DNA of 9,005 nucleotides, from NCBI GenBank assembly GCA_030837395.1, contig JAUPKO010000354.1, positions 1 to 9,005 of the forward strand, in the 5' to 3' direction. This document shows, in pieces, positions 1 through 6,565 of the stretch. Below the pieces are notes generated by a model. That model had not been told where the DNA came from. It was given only the letters and a program-made list of their open reading frames with translations, and searched no databases. Position 1 is the first letter of the stretch, and each line of letters starts with the position of its first letter. The position numbers and the translations under genes were made by a program. Source of the stretch: Actinomycetota bacterium. Lineage in GTDB: Bacteria; Actinomycetota; Actinomycetes; S36-B12; UBA10799.

Positions 1-195
1 GACGAAATGTCCTTCATGTTCCGCATCGTCAAGGGCATGTGGTCCCCGGACTACACCGAGTACCGCATCGACGCGTTCGACATTCACCGCGGCGACGTGT
101 CCATCGTCGGATACGGCGCGAACCCGGCGACCTCCGCCGAGCTGCGCACCCCGACGGATCTGCGGCTCCGCCTCGCGCTCGCCGCCGCCCTGTAA
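1..195 (+). CDS. HK97-family prohead protease, C-terminal fragment
   Basis: This is the last 64 codons of a reading frame that is already open at base 1 and stops at TAA 193-195. The visible part begins with an EMSF-type strand (EMSFMFRIVKGMW) and ends in GDVSIVGYGANPATSAELR. This pairing of an MSF.FRV strand with a W, a 'GDVS.V.Y.ANP.T' segment and an Ala/Leu/Arg-rich tail is typical of the C-terminal part of phage prohead proteases (serine protease family S78, HK97 gp4 type). Such enzymes cut the scaffold segment from the capsid protein and then themselves during head maturation. The catalytic His and Ser lie upstream of the window and cannot be checked. The ATG codons at 7 and 22 are internal methionines, not starts. 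The position directly before the capsid gene fits. Protease function is inferred from family resemblance and context. Confidence 0.86.
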   Translation, partial: DEMSFMFRIVKGMWSPDYTEYRIDAFDIHRGDVSIVGYGANPATSAELRTPTDLRLRLALAAAL

Positions 196-319
196 CCACC
201 CCACAAGTTCCCGGCCCGTATCCGCGGGTGCGGGTCACCCTCGTGCCCTCGCTCGCCGCGGCCAGCCCAGAGGTGCGTGCCCAACACGCCAACCAAGCAC
301 CCACCGGAAGGAAACGACC

Positions 320-1693
320 ATGACGCTAGACCAACTCCTCGCCTCGGCGCGGGAATCGCTGTCCACGCTGCTCGCCGAACGGGCCAGCCGCACCACCGCA
401 ATCGCCACCATGCGCGACCAGCTCGGCACCGACGCCGCCATCACCGAGTCGTCCGTCACCGAGGTCATCTCGGCGCGCGACGCCCTCGACCCGCAGATCG
501 AGGCGGCCACCGCCCGCGTCGCCGAGCTCGAGGGCGAACTGGCCCGCGACAATGTCGCGGCCGAGCTCGCAGCCCGCATCACTCCAACCCGAGTTTCCGG
601 TGTGACTGTCGGCGCCGAACCGGAAACGTACCGCCGCGGCGGGGAGCATTCCTACTTCCGCGACCTGTGGATGTCCCAGACGTACGGCCGCCGGGATGCC
701 ACCGAGCGCCTGGTCCGCAACGACGCCGAGGTGTTCGCTGTGCGCGCCGCCGACGGTGTCACCGGCACCGACGGTGCCATCGGCGAGTTCGTGCCACCGA
801 TCTGGCTGGTCAACGAGTTTGAGAAGTTGGCGCGGCCCGGCCGGGTCATCGCCGACCAGATTCGCAACCAACCCCTGCCTGGCGGCACCGACTCGATCAG
901 TCTGCCGCTCGTCACCGGCGGATCGTCCGCCGCCGAGCAGACCCAAGGTTCGGCGTTCTCGCAGACGGACCTGACCTCGAGCTCGACGACCGCCGCAGTC
1001 ACCACCCTCGGCGGCATCCAGCGGGCTTCCATCCAGTTGGTGGAGCAGTCCCCGATCAACATCGAGTCCGTGATTCTGCAGGACTTGGCCGCCGAGTACG
1101 CGAAGGTGCTGGACACGTTCGTGATCAACAACAATGCGGCGAACAAGCGGGGTCTGCTCAACGTCACCGGAATCAACGCCGTCACCTACACCGACGCGTC
1201 GCCGACGGTGCCGGAGATTTGGCCGAAGATCGTCGATGCGAAGCGCCAGATCCACAAGGGCCGGTACCTGCCCGCAACGCATGTGTTCATGCACCCGGAC
1301 CGGTGGGCGTGGTTCGAGGCCGCGCTCGACGCCAACAACCGGCCGTACGTCAGTGATGACCTGGCATCGGCAATTCCGCTGCTGGGCACCACCGACGGGA
1401 ACGTTCCGGAAGGGTTGGCGGGCAAGATTCGCGGACTCAACCTGCCCGTGTTCTTGGACCCGAACATCCCGACGACTCTTGGTGGTGGCACCGAGGACCG
1501 GATCATCTTCACCCGGTCCCCGGACATCACCCTGTACGAGGGGGCTATTCGGTCCGAGGCGTTCCGCGAGACGGAGGCGAAGACGGGCCAGATCGTGTTC
1601 CGCGTCTACACCTACGCGGCGCTGATGTCCGCCAGGGCACCGAAGTCGATTTCGGTCATCTCCGGTACCGGAGTCGTAGCCCCGACGTTCTGA
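320..1693 (+). CDS. Major capsid protein, HK97 fold
   Basis: A 457-residue protein that forms the icosahedral head shell. Residues 1-88 are strongly helical and charged (for example RVAELEGELARD at 66-77), which matches the N-terminal coiled-coil delta/scaffold domain that the prohead protease removes. The HK97-fold body follows: GGEHSYFRDLW near 107-117 at the N-arm, GEFVPPIWLVNEFEK at 155-169, and a serine/threonine-rich extended-loop region around 200-235. Next come ESVILQDLAAEYAKVLDTFVINN (249-271, the spine-helix region), HVFMHPDRWAWFE (321-333) and the A-domain end TGQIVFRVYTYAALM (422-436). The length is normal for this family with a fused scaffold. The ATG at 320 is preceded by GGAAGGAAA at 306-314, a good ribosome binding site 5 bases away. 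Protease upstream and connector genes downstream support the call. I could not identify an HK97-like crosslinking Lys/Asn pair by eye. A strong hairpin follows the stop codon. Confidence 0.96.
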   Translation: MTLDQLLASARESLSTLLAERASRTTAIATMRDQLGTDAAITESSVTEVISARDALDPQIEAATARVAELEGELARDNVAAELAARITPTRVSGVTVGAEPETYRRGGEHSYFRDLWMSQTYGRRDATERLVRNDAEVFAVRAADGVTGTDGAIGEFVPPIWLVNEFEKLARPGRVIADQIRNQPLPGGTDSISLPLVTGGSSAAEQTQGSAFSQTDLTSSSTTAAVTTLGGIQRASIQLVEQSPINIESVILQDLAAEYAKVLDTFVINNNAANKRGLLNVTGINAVTYTDASPTVPEIWPKIVDAKRQIHKGRYLPATHVFMHPDRWAWFEAALDANNRPYVSDDLASAIPLLGTTDGNVPEGLAGKIRGLNLPVFLDPNIPTTLGGGTEDRIIFTRSPDITLYEGAIRSEAFRETEAKTGQIVFRVYTYAALMSARAPKSISVISGTGVVAPTF

Positions 1694-1708
1694 GCCGCTA
1701 GTTGATCG

Positions 1709-1749
1709 TGGCGACCCCGGCGGGTCGATCAGTCCTGCCGGGGTCGCCA
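1709..1749 (+). terminator. GC-rich hairpin after the capsid gene, probable terminator or processing site
   Basis: Thirteen perfect base pairs join T1709-C1721 (TGGCGACCCCGGC) to G1737-A1749 (GCCGGGGTCGCCA). The stem can extend inward by G1722-T1736 (wobble), G1723-C1735 and G1724-C1734, leaving a 9-base loop. It lies 15 bases after the capsid stop codon and before the next ribosome binding site at 1770-1775. No T-run follows; the next bases are TCACCACCACC. It is therefore not a classic intrinsic terminator, but terminators without a U-tract are common in high-GC actinobacteria. It could instead protect the 3' end of capsid mRNA. Either role would favour high capsid expression over the downstream genes. 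The hairpin is seen directly; its role is inferred. Confidence 0.72.
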
Positions 1750-1780
1750 TCACCACCACCAACCATTCGAGGAGGAGCCT

Positions 1781-1960
1781 GTGAGCATCGTGGACGCACT
1801 GAAAGCGGAAAAGGCCGGCTATGAGGCGCGCGGTCTGACCGACCGGGCAGCCGAGGTCCAGGTGCAGATCGACGCGCACACCGGGGCGGGTAAGGCCCGC
1901 GCTGCCGCACCTGAGGCGAAGCGGACCCCGGTCGGTAAGCAGACCAGGAAGTCCGTCTAA
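1781..1960 (+). CDS. Small unknown structural-module protein (59 aa)
   Basis: The GTG start at 1781 has an ideal Shine-Dalgarno site, AGGAGG at 1770-1775, five bases upstream. The stop TAA (1958-1960) overlaps the ATG of the next gene as TAATG. The product has a short amphipathic helix, MSIVDALKAEKAGYEARGL, then DRAAEVQVQIDAH, and a basic, Ala/Pro-rich tail ending KRTPVGKQTRKSV. I do not recognise a named family. Short helical proteins of this 'AEKAGYEARGL.DRA..V' kind are familiar as hypothetical proteins next to capsid genes in actinobacteriophages. It could be a minor head protein, but nothing in the sequence proves a function. The coding call rests on the ribosome binding site, the tight overlap and normal codon use. 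Confidence 0.8.
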   Translation: MSIVDALKAEKAGYEARGLTDRAAEVQVQIDAHTGAGKARAAAPEAKRTPVGKQTRKSV

Positions 1961-3702
1961 TGGCGTCGGCATATCCGGGCGCCGTTGACGCATTGGTGCG
2001 GCCCGACGGCACCGATCCGCTATCCGACGGGCACGCCGCCCTGCACAACGCCACCTCCGACGCGGTCGAAGCCGTGCAGACCGAGCTCGGCGTCAACCCG
2101 TCCGGGTCTGCGCTGACCGTCGCGGCGAGGTTCACCGCCGCCGAGTCCGCCACGGCGGACGCCCAGGCCGACGCTACGACTGCGCTGGCTGATGCTGCCA
2201 CCGCTGACGGTAAGGCTGTCACAGCGCAGGCCACCGCCGACGCTGCCGTGTCGAAGGCGACCTACGACGCGCACAGCGTCCTCGCCGCCACCATCGACGA
2301 CACCCCTGCCGCGGTCACTGTCGCAGAGCAGACGCTGCTAGGACGTAAGACTGGTGGGAACATTGCGGCGCTGACCGTGGCCGAGGGTAAAACGCTGCTC
2401 GGCCTGGGTACTGCGGCCGTGGTGGACGTCCCGGCTAGCGGTGATGCCACGTCAGGTCAGGCAGTGAAAGGCTCTGATAGTCGCCTGTCGGATGCCCGCA
2501 CCCCGACGGCGCATAAGACCAGCCACCAGTCCGGCGGGTCCGATGAGGTGACGCTAGCCCAATCGCAGGTCACCGATCTGACTTCCGATCTCGGGTTGAA
2601 AGCCCCACTAGCATCGCCGACACTGACCGGTGTACCGGCTGCACCGACCGCCGCTGTGGACACCAACACGACGCAGGTTGCGACGACGGCGTTCACTGTT
2701 GCGCAGATCGCTGATGATGCGGTTGCGAAGTCTGCTGTCGGCAACCTGCTGATTGCGAACCTTGCGAACGGTTCCGAATCTGGCAGTGTGGCTGCGGATG
2801 ATTCTGTGGATTGCTCCGTGGCATCGTCTACGGCACAAGCCAAATCGGGCACACGGTCTATCGCCCAGACTGCCGCAGCAGCATACTGCTATGCCCGAAT
2901 GACGGACGTAACCGGATTCACGGCGGGGCAGACGTACACGTTCTCGGCTCAGGCTCGGGCTAACGCCAGCGGCGAGACTGCCGAGGTGACGGTTCTGTGG
3001 CGTGACAGCGGGGGCGCTGGTATCGGCAGCGTTGTCAGCGTAAACGCGGCAGTGGTATCTACAGGGTGGACGCGTCTCATCAATACGACTGTGGCCCCTG
3101 CGGGCGCAGTGACAGCGACCATCTATCTGGGCAAGTCTGGCGCCAACGGCACGGTCCTGTATTGGGACGAGTTGGGCGCCTGGGAGGGTGCTGGCGGCCA
3201 GTGGGCGCTACCAGGCACCCCCATCACTAACCTAGGTTTCTACACGGATGAGTCTGTTGGTCGTCGTCTGTTCCAGTGGGATGCCAACAATTCACGCTGG
3301 CAGCAAACGTTCGGAGACACGGGCTGGCGTGACGTAACGTCACTAGTCAACGTGTCCGGCTGGACGAATGCACCAACCGCGCTCGCCGTTTACGTCCGGC
3401 GCACACTGGAACACACGTCGATGATTGTGCAGTGGAACGCCGGTACTGGGAGTTGCTCAGGTACCGGGGTGCTCACACTGCCGTCAGGTTTCGGCCCGGC
3501 GGCAACAATCATTGCCCCGGCGGGCGCACTGGTTGGCCTGGACGGTTCAACGGTTGGTGGCTGGTATTGGGCAACCGGGACGACCATGAACCTGACATCA
3601 CCGGCCACCAGTGTCGTTGCTAGGACCATCGTGACCTTGCCATGCACCGCCGCATGGCCCACCACATTGCCCGGCACAGCCTCAGGGAGCATCCCAGCAT
3701 GA
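1960..3702 (+). CDS. Fibre-like protein with carbohydrate-binding-like jelly roll and receptor-tip-like end
   Basis: A 580-residue modular protein. The ATG overlaps the upstream stop (TAATG), with AGGAAG at 1946-1951. Residues 1-100 are Ala/Thr/Asp-rich and helical (SATADAQADATTALADAATA), like a trimerising stalk. Residues 100-250 carry phage fibre motifs: TLLGRKTGGNIAALT and KTLLGLGTAA, RTPTAHKTSHQSGGSDE (180-196), and KAPLASPTLTGVPAAPTA with TNTTQVATTAF (214-245). Residues about 262-410 resemble a CBM4/9-type jelly roll: KSGTRSIAQ, FTAGQTYTFSAQARA, VSTGWTRL, VAPAGAVTATIYL, VLYWDELGAWEG. Residues 425-580 read FYTDESVGRRLFQWDANNSR, GWRDVTSL, YVRRT and GTGVLTLPSGF, like the tip of tail fibres. 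It probably forms a surface fibre that binds host glycan. Its place between the capsid and connector genes suggests a head fibre; a tail fibre encoded out of place is the alternative. G+C is lower than in the neighbours (69 of 120 bases at 2701-2820), suggesting a mosaic origin. Confidence 0.82.
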   Translation: MASAYPGAVDALVRPDGTDPLSDGHAALHNATSDAVEAVQTELGVNPSGSALTVAARFTAAESATADAQADATTALADAATADGKAVTAQATADAAVSKATYDAHSVLAATIDDTPAAVTVAEQTLLGRKTGGNIAALTVAEGKTLLGLGTAAVVDVPASGDATSGQAVKGSDSRLSDARTPTAHKTSHQSGGSDEVTLAQSQVTDLTSDLGLKAPLASPTLTGVPAAPTAAVDTNTTQVATTAFTVAQIADDAVAKSAVGNLLIANLANGSESGSVAADDSVDCSVASSTAQAKSGTRSIAQTAAAAYCYARMTDVTGFTAGQTYTFSAQARANASGETAEVTVLWRDSGGAGIGSVVSVNAAVVSTGWTRLINTTVAPAGAVTATIYLGKSGANGTVLYWDELGAWEGAGGQWALPGTPITNLGFYTDESVGRRLFQWDANNSRWQQTFGDTGWRDVTSLVNVSGWTNAPTALAVYVRRTLEHTSMIVQWNAGTGSCSGTGVLTLPSGFGPAATIIAPAGALVGLDGSTVGGWYWATGTTMNLTSPATSVVARTIVTLPCTAAWPTTLPGTASGSIPA

Positions 3703-3995
3703 GCGACTTCATCATTGACGCAGATCCGTTTATTCCGTCCGGTGTTCCTGCGACCGTGGAGCAGGTCACCGCGATGGTGGTGGACGGGATACTACCCGCC
3801 GCCAAGGTGGCCGCACTCGCACCCGACCAGCAACCCGACAGCATCGCCGACGCGGTAGCGGTCGTAGTCGCGGACCGAGTGGGCAAAGGTGAGGACGTCG
3901 CCAAGTTCGAGGCTGTCCTCGCCGACGTGGCCGTGTCCGCCAAAGACGTCGAACAGGTCGTCACACTGCGCGCCGCGGCGGAAGAAGCGTTCTGA
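3699..3995 (+). CDS. Small acidic unknown protein (98 aa)
   Basis: I place the start at ATG 3699, which overlaps the fibre stop as ATGA, with GGGAG at 3684-3688 upstream. The frame stays open back to an ATG at 3642, but that would overlap the fibre gene by 61 bases and add a His/Arg-rich leader unlike the rest. The product starts MSDFIIDADPFIPSGVPATV and continues with Ala/Val/Asp-rich helices (ILPAAKVAALAPDQQPD, AVVVADRVGKGEDVAKFEAV, RAAAEEAF at the end). It is acidic and has no signal peptide or membrane segment. I do not recognise a family. The stop TGA (3993-3995) overlaps the next start as TGATG. By position it may be a minor head or head-tail joining component, or an accessory to the fibre such as a chaperone; this is a guess from context only. 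Confidence 0.74.
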   Translation: MSDFIIDADPFIPSGVPATVEQVTAMVVDGILPAAKVAALAPDQQPDSIADAVAVVVADRVGKGEDVAKFEAVLADVAVSAKDVEQVVTLRAAAEEAF

Positions 3996-4111
3996 TGCCC
4001 GTCACCTACGACGACGCGGGCACCCCATATGACTACGGGCTACTCCTCTACGACGACGGCCCGTCCGCCGGGACCATCACCGGCACCGTGACTGTGGGCG
4101 GCAGCTCGTGA
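3995..4111 (+). CDS. Tiny unknown protein (38 aa), translationally coupled
   Basis: A 38-codon frame from ATG 3995 (TGATG overlap with the upstream stop) to TGA 4109-4111, which overlaps the GTG start of the connector gene as GTGA. Without it the coupled gene chain would have a gap of 112 bases. The peptide begins MPVTYDDAGTPYDYGLLLYD and ends in a Gly/Thr/Val stretch (GTITGTVTVGGSS). Two YDD units and one YDY unit give it a short repeat-like look. Tyr/Asp-rich mini-proteins of this kind occur before connector genes in actinobacteriophages, but I know of no assigned function. It may be a small virion component or may serve mainly to carry ribosomes to the connector start, which has only a weak Shine-Dalgarno site. 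Confidence 0.62.
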   Translation: MPVTYDDAGTPYDYGLLLYDDGPSAGTITGTVTVGGSS

Positions 4112-4917
4112 CCTACGTCGACGTGGGCGACGTTGCGACACTGACCGGCCATGTCCGCACCTCCGCCGGGGTGTTGGCCAACGCCACCGCCGTGACCTGC
4201 ACCGTCACGCAACCCGACACCACCACCACGACCGTCGCACTGTCTAACACGGCGACCGGTACTTACACCGGCGGATTCACCGTGACGCAACCCGGACGGC
4301 ACCGTGTCCGATGGGTCGCGACCGGCGCCAACGCCGGGGCCTACCCCGACGTGTTCGACGCGTTCCCGGCCAACCCGCGATTCCTCATCTCGCTCGCCGA
4401 CCTGCGCGACGTCCTCAACTTGGCCGCCGACAACACCACCCACGACGACGAGCTCCGCCTGTACCTTGCCGCGGCCACCGTCGTCATCGAAGACATCGAC
4501 CGCCTCTACCTACTCGACGTCCATACCCACGTCTGCGACGGTGGACGGCCCGCGATCCTCCTACCCGACGTCAACATCTCCGAGGTGACAGGCGTCGACG
4601 AGGACGGGACCACTGTCGACCCGTGCACATACCGACTCGACGCCAAGTCCGGGATACTCCTGGCCTACCCGCGCGGCAGCCTCCTCCCCGACGGCCTGCG
4701 CAACCTGACCGTCACCTACACCGTCGGCGCTGGCGAGGTCCCGCCGAACGTGCGCATGGCCGCCCGGGAACTGTGCCGGCACTGGTGGCAGCGCTCCCAG
4801 CAGACGAACCGGCCCGCGTTCGGTGGTGGCGACGCCGACACCGTGTACGTCGCCGGATACGCCGTGCCCAACTTCGTCGTCGGGATGTTGCACCCGATCG
4901 ACATCGGCATCGCCTGA
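4108..4917 (+). CDS. Head-tail connector (gp6-like adaptor) with N-terminal Ig-like domain
   Basis: A 269-residue protein with a GTG start inside a GTGA overlap; the preceding GGGCGG is a weak binding site, so coupled translation is likely. Residues 8-85 look like an Ig-type beta sandwich: TLTGHVRTSAGVLANATAV, TCTVTQPDTTTTTV, GTYTGGFTVTQPGRHRVRWV, and an exit strand near AYPDVFDAF. Residues 92-265 look like the HK97 gp6 / SPP1 gp15 adaptor family. They contain FLISLADLRDVLNL, DDELRLYLAAATVVIEDIDR (113-132), the strand NLTVTYTVGAGEVPPNVRMA (199-218), and the helix ARELCRHWWQRSQQ (219-232). The C-terminus has YAVPNFVVGML, the usual end of the family. Adaptors form a ring under the portal that joins head to tail. 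The position before the terminator-like and tube genes agrees. The Ig-like part is probably exposed on the neck surface, which is an inference. Confidence 0.84.
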   Translation: MTYVDVGDVATLTGHVRTSAGVLANATAVTCTVTQPDTTTTTVALSNTATGTYTGGFTVTQPGRHRVRWVATGANAGAYPDVFDAFPANPRFLISLADLRDVLNLAADNTTHDDELRLYLAAATVVIEDIDRLYLLDVHTHVCDGGRPAILLPDVNISEVTGVDEDGTTVDPCTYRLDAKSGILLAYPRGSLLPDGLRNLTVTYTVGAGEVPPNVRMAARELCRHWWQRSQQTNRPAFGGGDADTVYVAGYAVPNFVVGMLHPIDIGIA

Positions 4918-5360
4918 TGGGATCGACCGCGCCCCGCGTCAAAGTCGCACTCCTCGCCGAACTGCAAAGCCTCTACACGGCGCCGGTGCAGGTCGTGTAC
5001 GGGCCGCCGGGCACCGACCAGGAGGACGACATTGTGTGTGTCGGCAACGCCCGATCCACCCAAGACTTGGCCACGATGTCGCCGCAGCGCCGCCGTGAGG
5101 AAACCGTCGACGTCGACGTGATCGTGTCCTGCTTCCGCGGTGGTGGGATCGAATCCCAGCAGCCCGTCACTGAACGCGCCTACGAGCTCCTCGCCGAGCT
5201 TGAGGATCACCTACAGGGCGCCGGGTATGACCTCGGCGGGACTGTCCGCCTGGCCCGGGTCACCTCCCACGAGCTCGTGGAAGCAGCCGACCCCGAAATC
5301 CTCGTCAAAGGCCGCGTCTCCGAGATCACCGCCACCGTCACCTGCCATGTCCGCATCTAG
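4917..5360 (+). CDS. Probable tail terminator / tail completion protein
   Basis: A 147-residue protein whose ATG overlaps the connector stop as TGATG. The frame is open far upstream, but that part runs across the connector gene and is Arg/Pro-rich shadow sequence. The protein starts with a helix (PRVKVALLAELQSLY), then VQVVYGPPGTDQEDDIVCVG, a strand EETVDVDVIVSCF, a helix ERAYELLAELEDHL, and a final strand pair ending GRVSEITATVTCHVRI. This pattern fits the alpha/beta fold of tail terminators (lambda gpU, HK97 gp10-neighbour and SPP1 gp17 groups), which cap the tail tube and set the end of polymerisation. The place two genes before the tube gene agrees. The resemblance is in fold pattern, not in a sharp motif, so a head-tail stopper role cannot be excluded. 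Confidence 0.7.
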   Translation: MGSTAPRVKVALLAELQSLYTAPVQVVYGPPGTDQEDDIVCVGNARSTQDLATMSPQRRREETVDVDVIVSCFRGGGIESQQPVTERAYELLAELEDHLQGAGYDLGGTVRLARVTSHELVEAADPEILVKGRVSEITATVTCHVRI

Positions 5361-5372
5361 CAAGGAGTGCCC

Positions 5373-5546
5373 ATGCCCCGCATCCGTAACGTGTCCCCGC
5401 TGGGAGCCCTCGACGTCCCGCTGCTCGGGCGCACATTGGCCGCCAGTGAAGAGGCCGACGTACCCAAGTCGGCCGCCGAGCAGTTGCTTGCCCAGCCCGA
5501 CAACTTCCAGCCCGTCGCCACGCCCACCCCGAAGGAGTCCCGATAA
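5373..5546 (+). CDS. Small unknown protein before the tail tube gene (57 aa)
   Basis: The ATG at 5373 follows AAGGAG (5362-5367) by five bases. The stop TAA (5544-5546) overlaps the tube gene start as TAATG, and the end of this gene also holds that gene's binding site (GAAGGAG at 5531-5537). The product begins MPRIRNVSPLGALDVPLLGR, continues TLAASEEADVPKSAAEQLLA, and closes with QPDNFQPVATPTPKESR. The 'R.RN.SPL.LDVPLLGR ... LLAQPDNF.PV' layout is one I associate with small hypothetical proteins found just before the tube gene in many actinobacteriophages. It looks like a small beta-rich domain followed by a short helix and a flexible tail. Its function is unknown; a minor tail or joining role is suggested only by position. 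Confidence 0.82.
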   Translation: MPRIRNVSPLGALDVPLLGRTLAASEEADVPKSAAEQLLAQPDNFQPVATPTPKESR

Positions 5547-6565
5547 TGGCCACCGGAACCTTGCAGGACGCCTCCATCGGCTACAAGACCGAAAGCACGT
5601 ACGGCACCCCAGTTGTGGTGGACCGGTTCGCAGAGTTCGTGGACGAATCGTTCGAGTGGGACCCGAAACGGGTACAAGGCCAGGGCATCCGCGCCGGGTC
5701 GAAGGTGGCCCGCTCCGCGCGTAGGGTCACCACGCAAACGTCCGCCAAGGGCGACATGACGGTGGAGATGACATCGAAGGGGCTCGGCACCCTGCTGGCC
5801 GCATGTATGGGCGCGGGCGCCTCCACCCTCGTGGCCGGCACCACCTACCAGCAGCTATTCACCTTGGCGACCGGACCCAACCCGCCGTCGCTGACCGTGC
5901 AGAAAGCTGTACCGCGCATCGACGGCACATTGGACCCGTACACGTTCAACGGTGGCGTTGTCGAGTCGTTCGAGCTGGACTGTCCGCAGGGCGAAATCGT
6001 CACATTGAAGCCGTCGTTCATCTTCCGTGAGGTGTTGACCGCCACCGCGTATGCCACCCCGTCCTATGTGGCCACCCCGAGCCTGTTCCACTTCGCTCAG
6101 GGCGCCATCACCCTTGGCGGTACTGTCACCGCCCCGACGACTACGGCGCTCGCTTCGGGCGGCACAGCGGTCGCGAATGTGCGCGACTTCAACTTGAAGG
6201 TCGACCACAAGCTGACCGCGGACCGGTTCAACTACGGTGGCGCCGGGAAGATGGCGCACCCGACGTATGGGTTGCGCGAAGTCACCGGGTCGATGACGAT
6301 CGAATACGACTCGCAGACGATCGGCGACGCCTACCTGGCGGACACCGAACTCGCCGCCACCCTCACGTTTACCTCAGGCGAGGCACTGTCGACCGGGTTC
6401 GCACAGTTCCAGATCGTCACCCCCGCCTTCAAGCTGGACGGGGAACTGCCGAAGACGAACGGCACCGAACTGGTGACGCAGCAGGTCGATTTCACAGTCC
6501 TCGACAACCTGACCGCGGCGCAACCCCTGTGGCTGGTTCTGCGCACTGCGGACAGCGCACTTTAG
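5546..6565 (+). CDS. Major tail protein (tail tube)
   Basis: A 339-residue protein that should polymerise into the tail tube. The start is ATG 5546 in a TAATG overlap with GAAGGAG nine bases upstream. The N-terminus reads YKTESTYGTPVVVDRF (13-28), followed by ESFEWDPKRVQGQGIRAGSK and a beta-rich run GDMTVEMTSKGLGTLL (69-84). This matches the tube proteins of actinobacterial siphophages (the Phage_tube type, 'E.TYGT.V..DRF.EF'). The remainder is beta-rich, with NGGVVESFELDCPQGEIVTL in the middle, VRDFNLKVDHKL about two thirds along, and LTFTSGEALSTGFAQFQIV near the end. The length is usual for the family. There is no obvious Ig-like or Big2 domain at the C-terminus. Position directly upstream of gp10-like, chaperone and tape measure genes supports the call. 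Confidence 0.93.
   Translation: MATGTLQDASIGYKTESTYGTPVVVDRFAEFVDESFEWDPKRVQGQGIRAGSKVARSARRVTTQTSAKGDMTVEMTSKGLGTLLAACMGAGASTLVAGTTYQQLFTLATGPNPPSLTVQKAVPRIDGTLDPYTFNGGVVESFELDCPQGEIVTLKPSFIFREVLTATAYATPSYVATPSLFHFAQGAITLGGTVTAPTTTALASGGTAVANVRDFNLKVDHKLTADRFNYGGAGKMAHPTYGLREVTGSMTIEYDSQTIGDAYLADTELAATLTFTSGEALSTGFAQFQIVTPAFKLDGELPKTNGTELVTQQVDFTVLDNLTAAQPLWLVLRTADSAL

Noticed and set aside
220..235. A six-pair hairpin (ATCCGC / GCGGGT) between protease and capsid genes
   Set aside because: It is short, includes a wobble pair, competes with an alternative GGGTCACCC fold and has no T-run. In such G+C-rich sequence it is expected by chance. I also saw no convincing promoter in the 124-base gap 196-319.
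277..822. A + strand frame overlapping the start of the capsid gene in another phase
   Set aside because: It is His/Arg-rich throughout and overlaps the capsid coding sequence for 500 bases; there is no family resemblance.
326..1993. A 555-codon open frame on the minus strand opposite the capsid gene
   Set aside because: Long antisense frames are expected opposite high-G+C genes with G/C-biased third positions. The product is Arg/Gly-rich without family features and no ribosome binding site was seen, while the + strand protein is a clear capsid protein.
4311..4916. Upstream extension of the terminator-like frame through the connector gene
   Set aside because: The extension is Arg/Pro-rich shadow sequence in another frame of the connector. 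The ATG at 4917 in a TGATG overlap gives a normal-sized protein.
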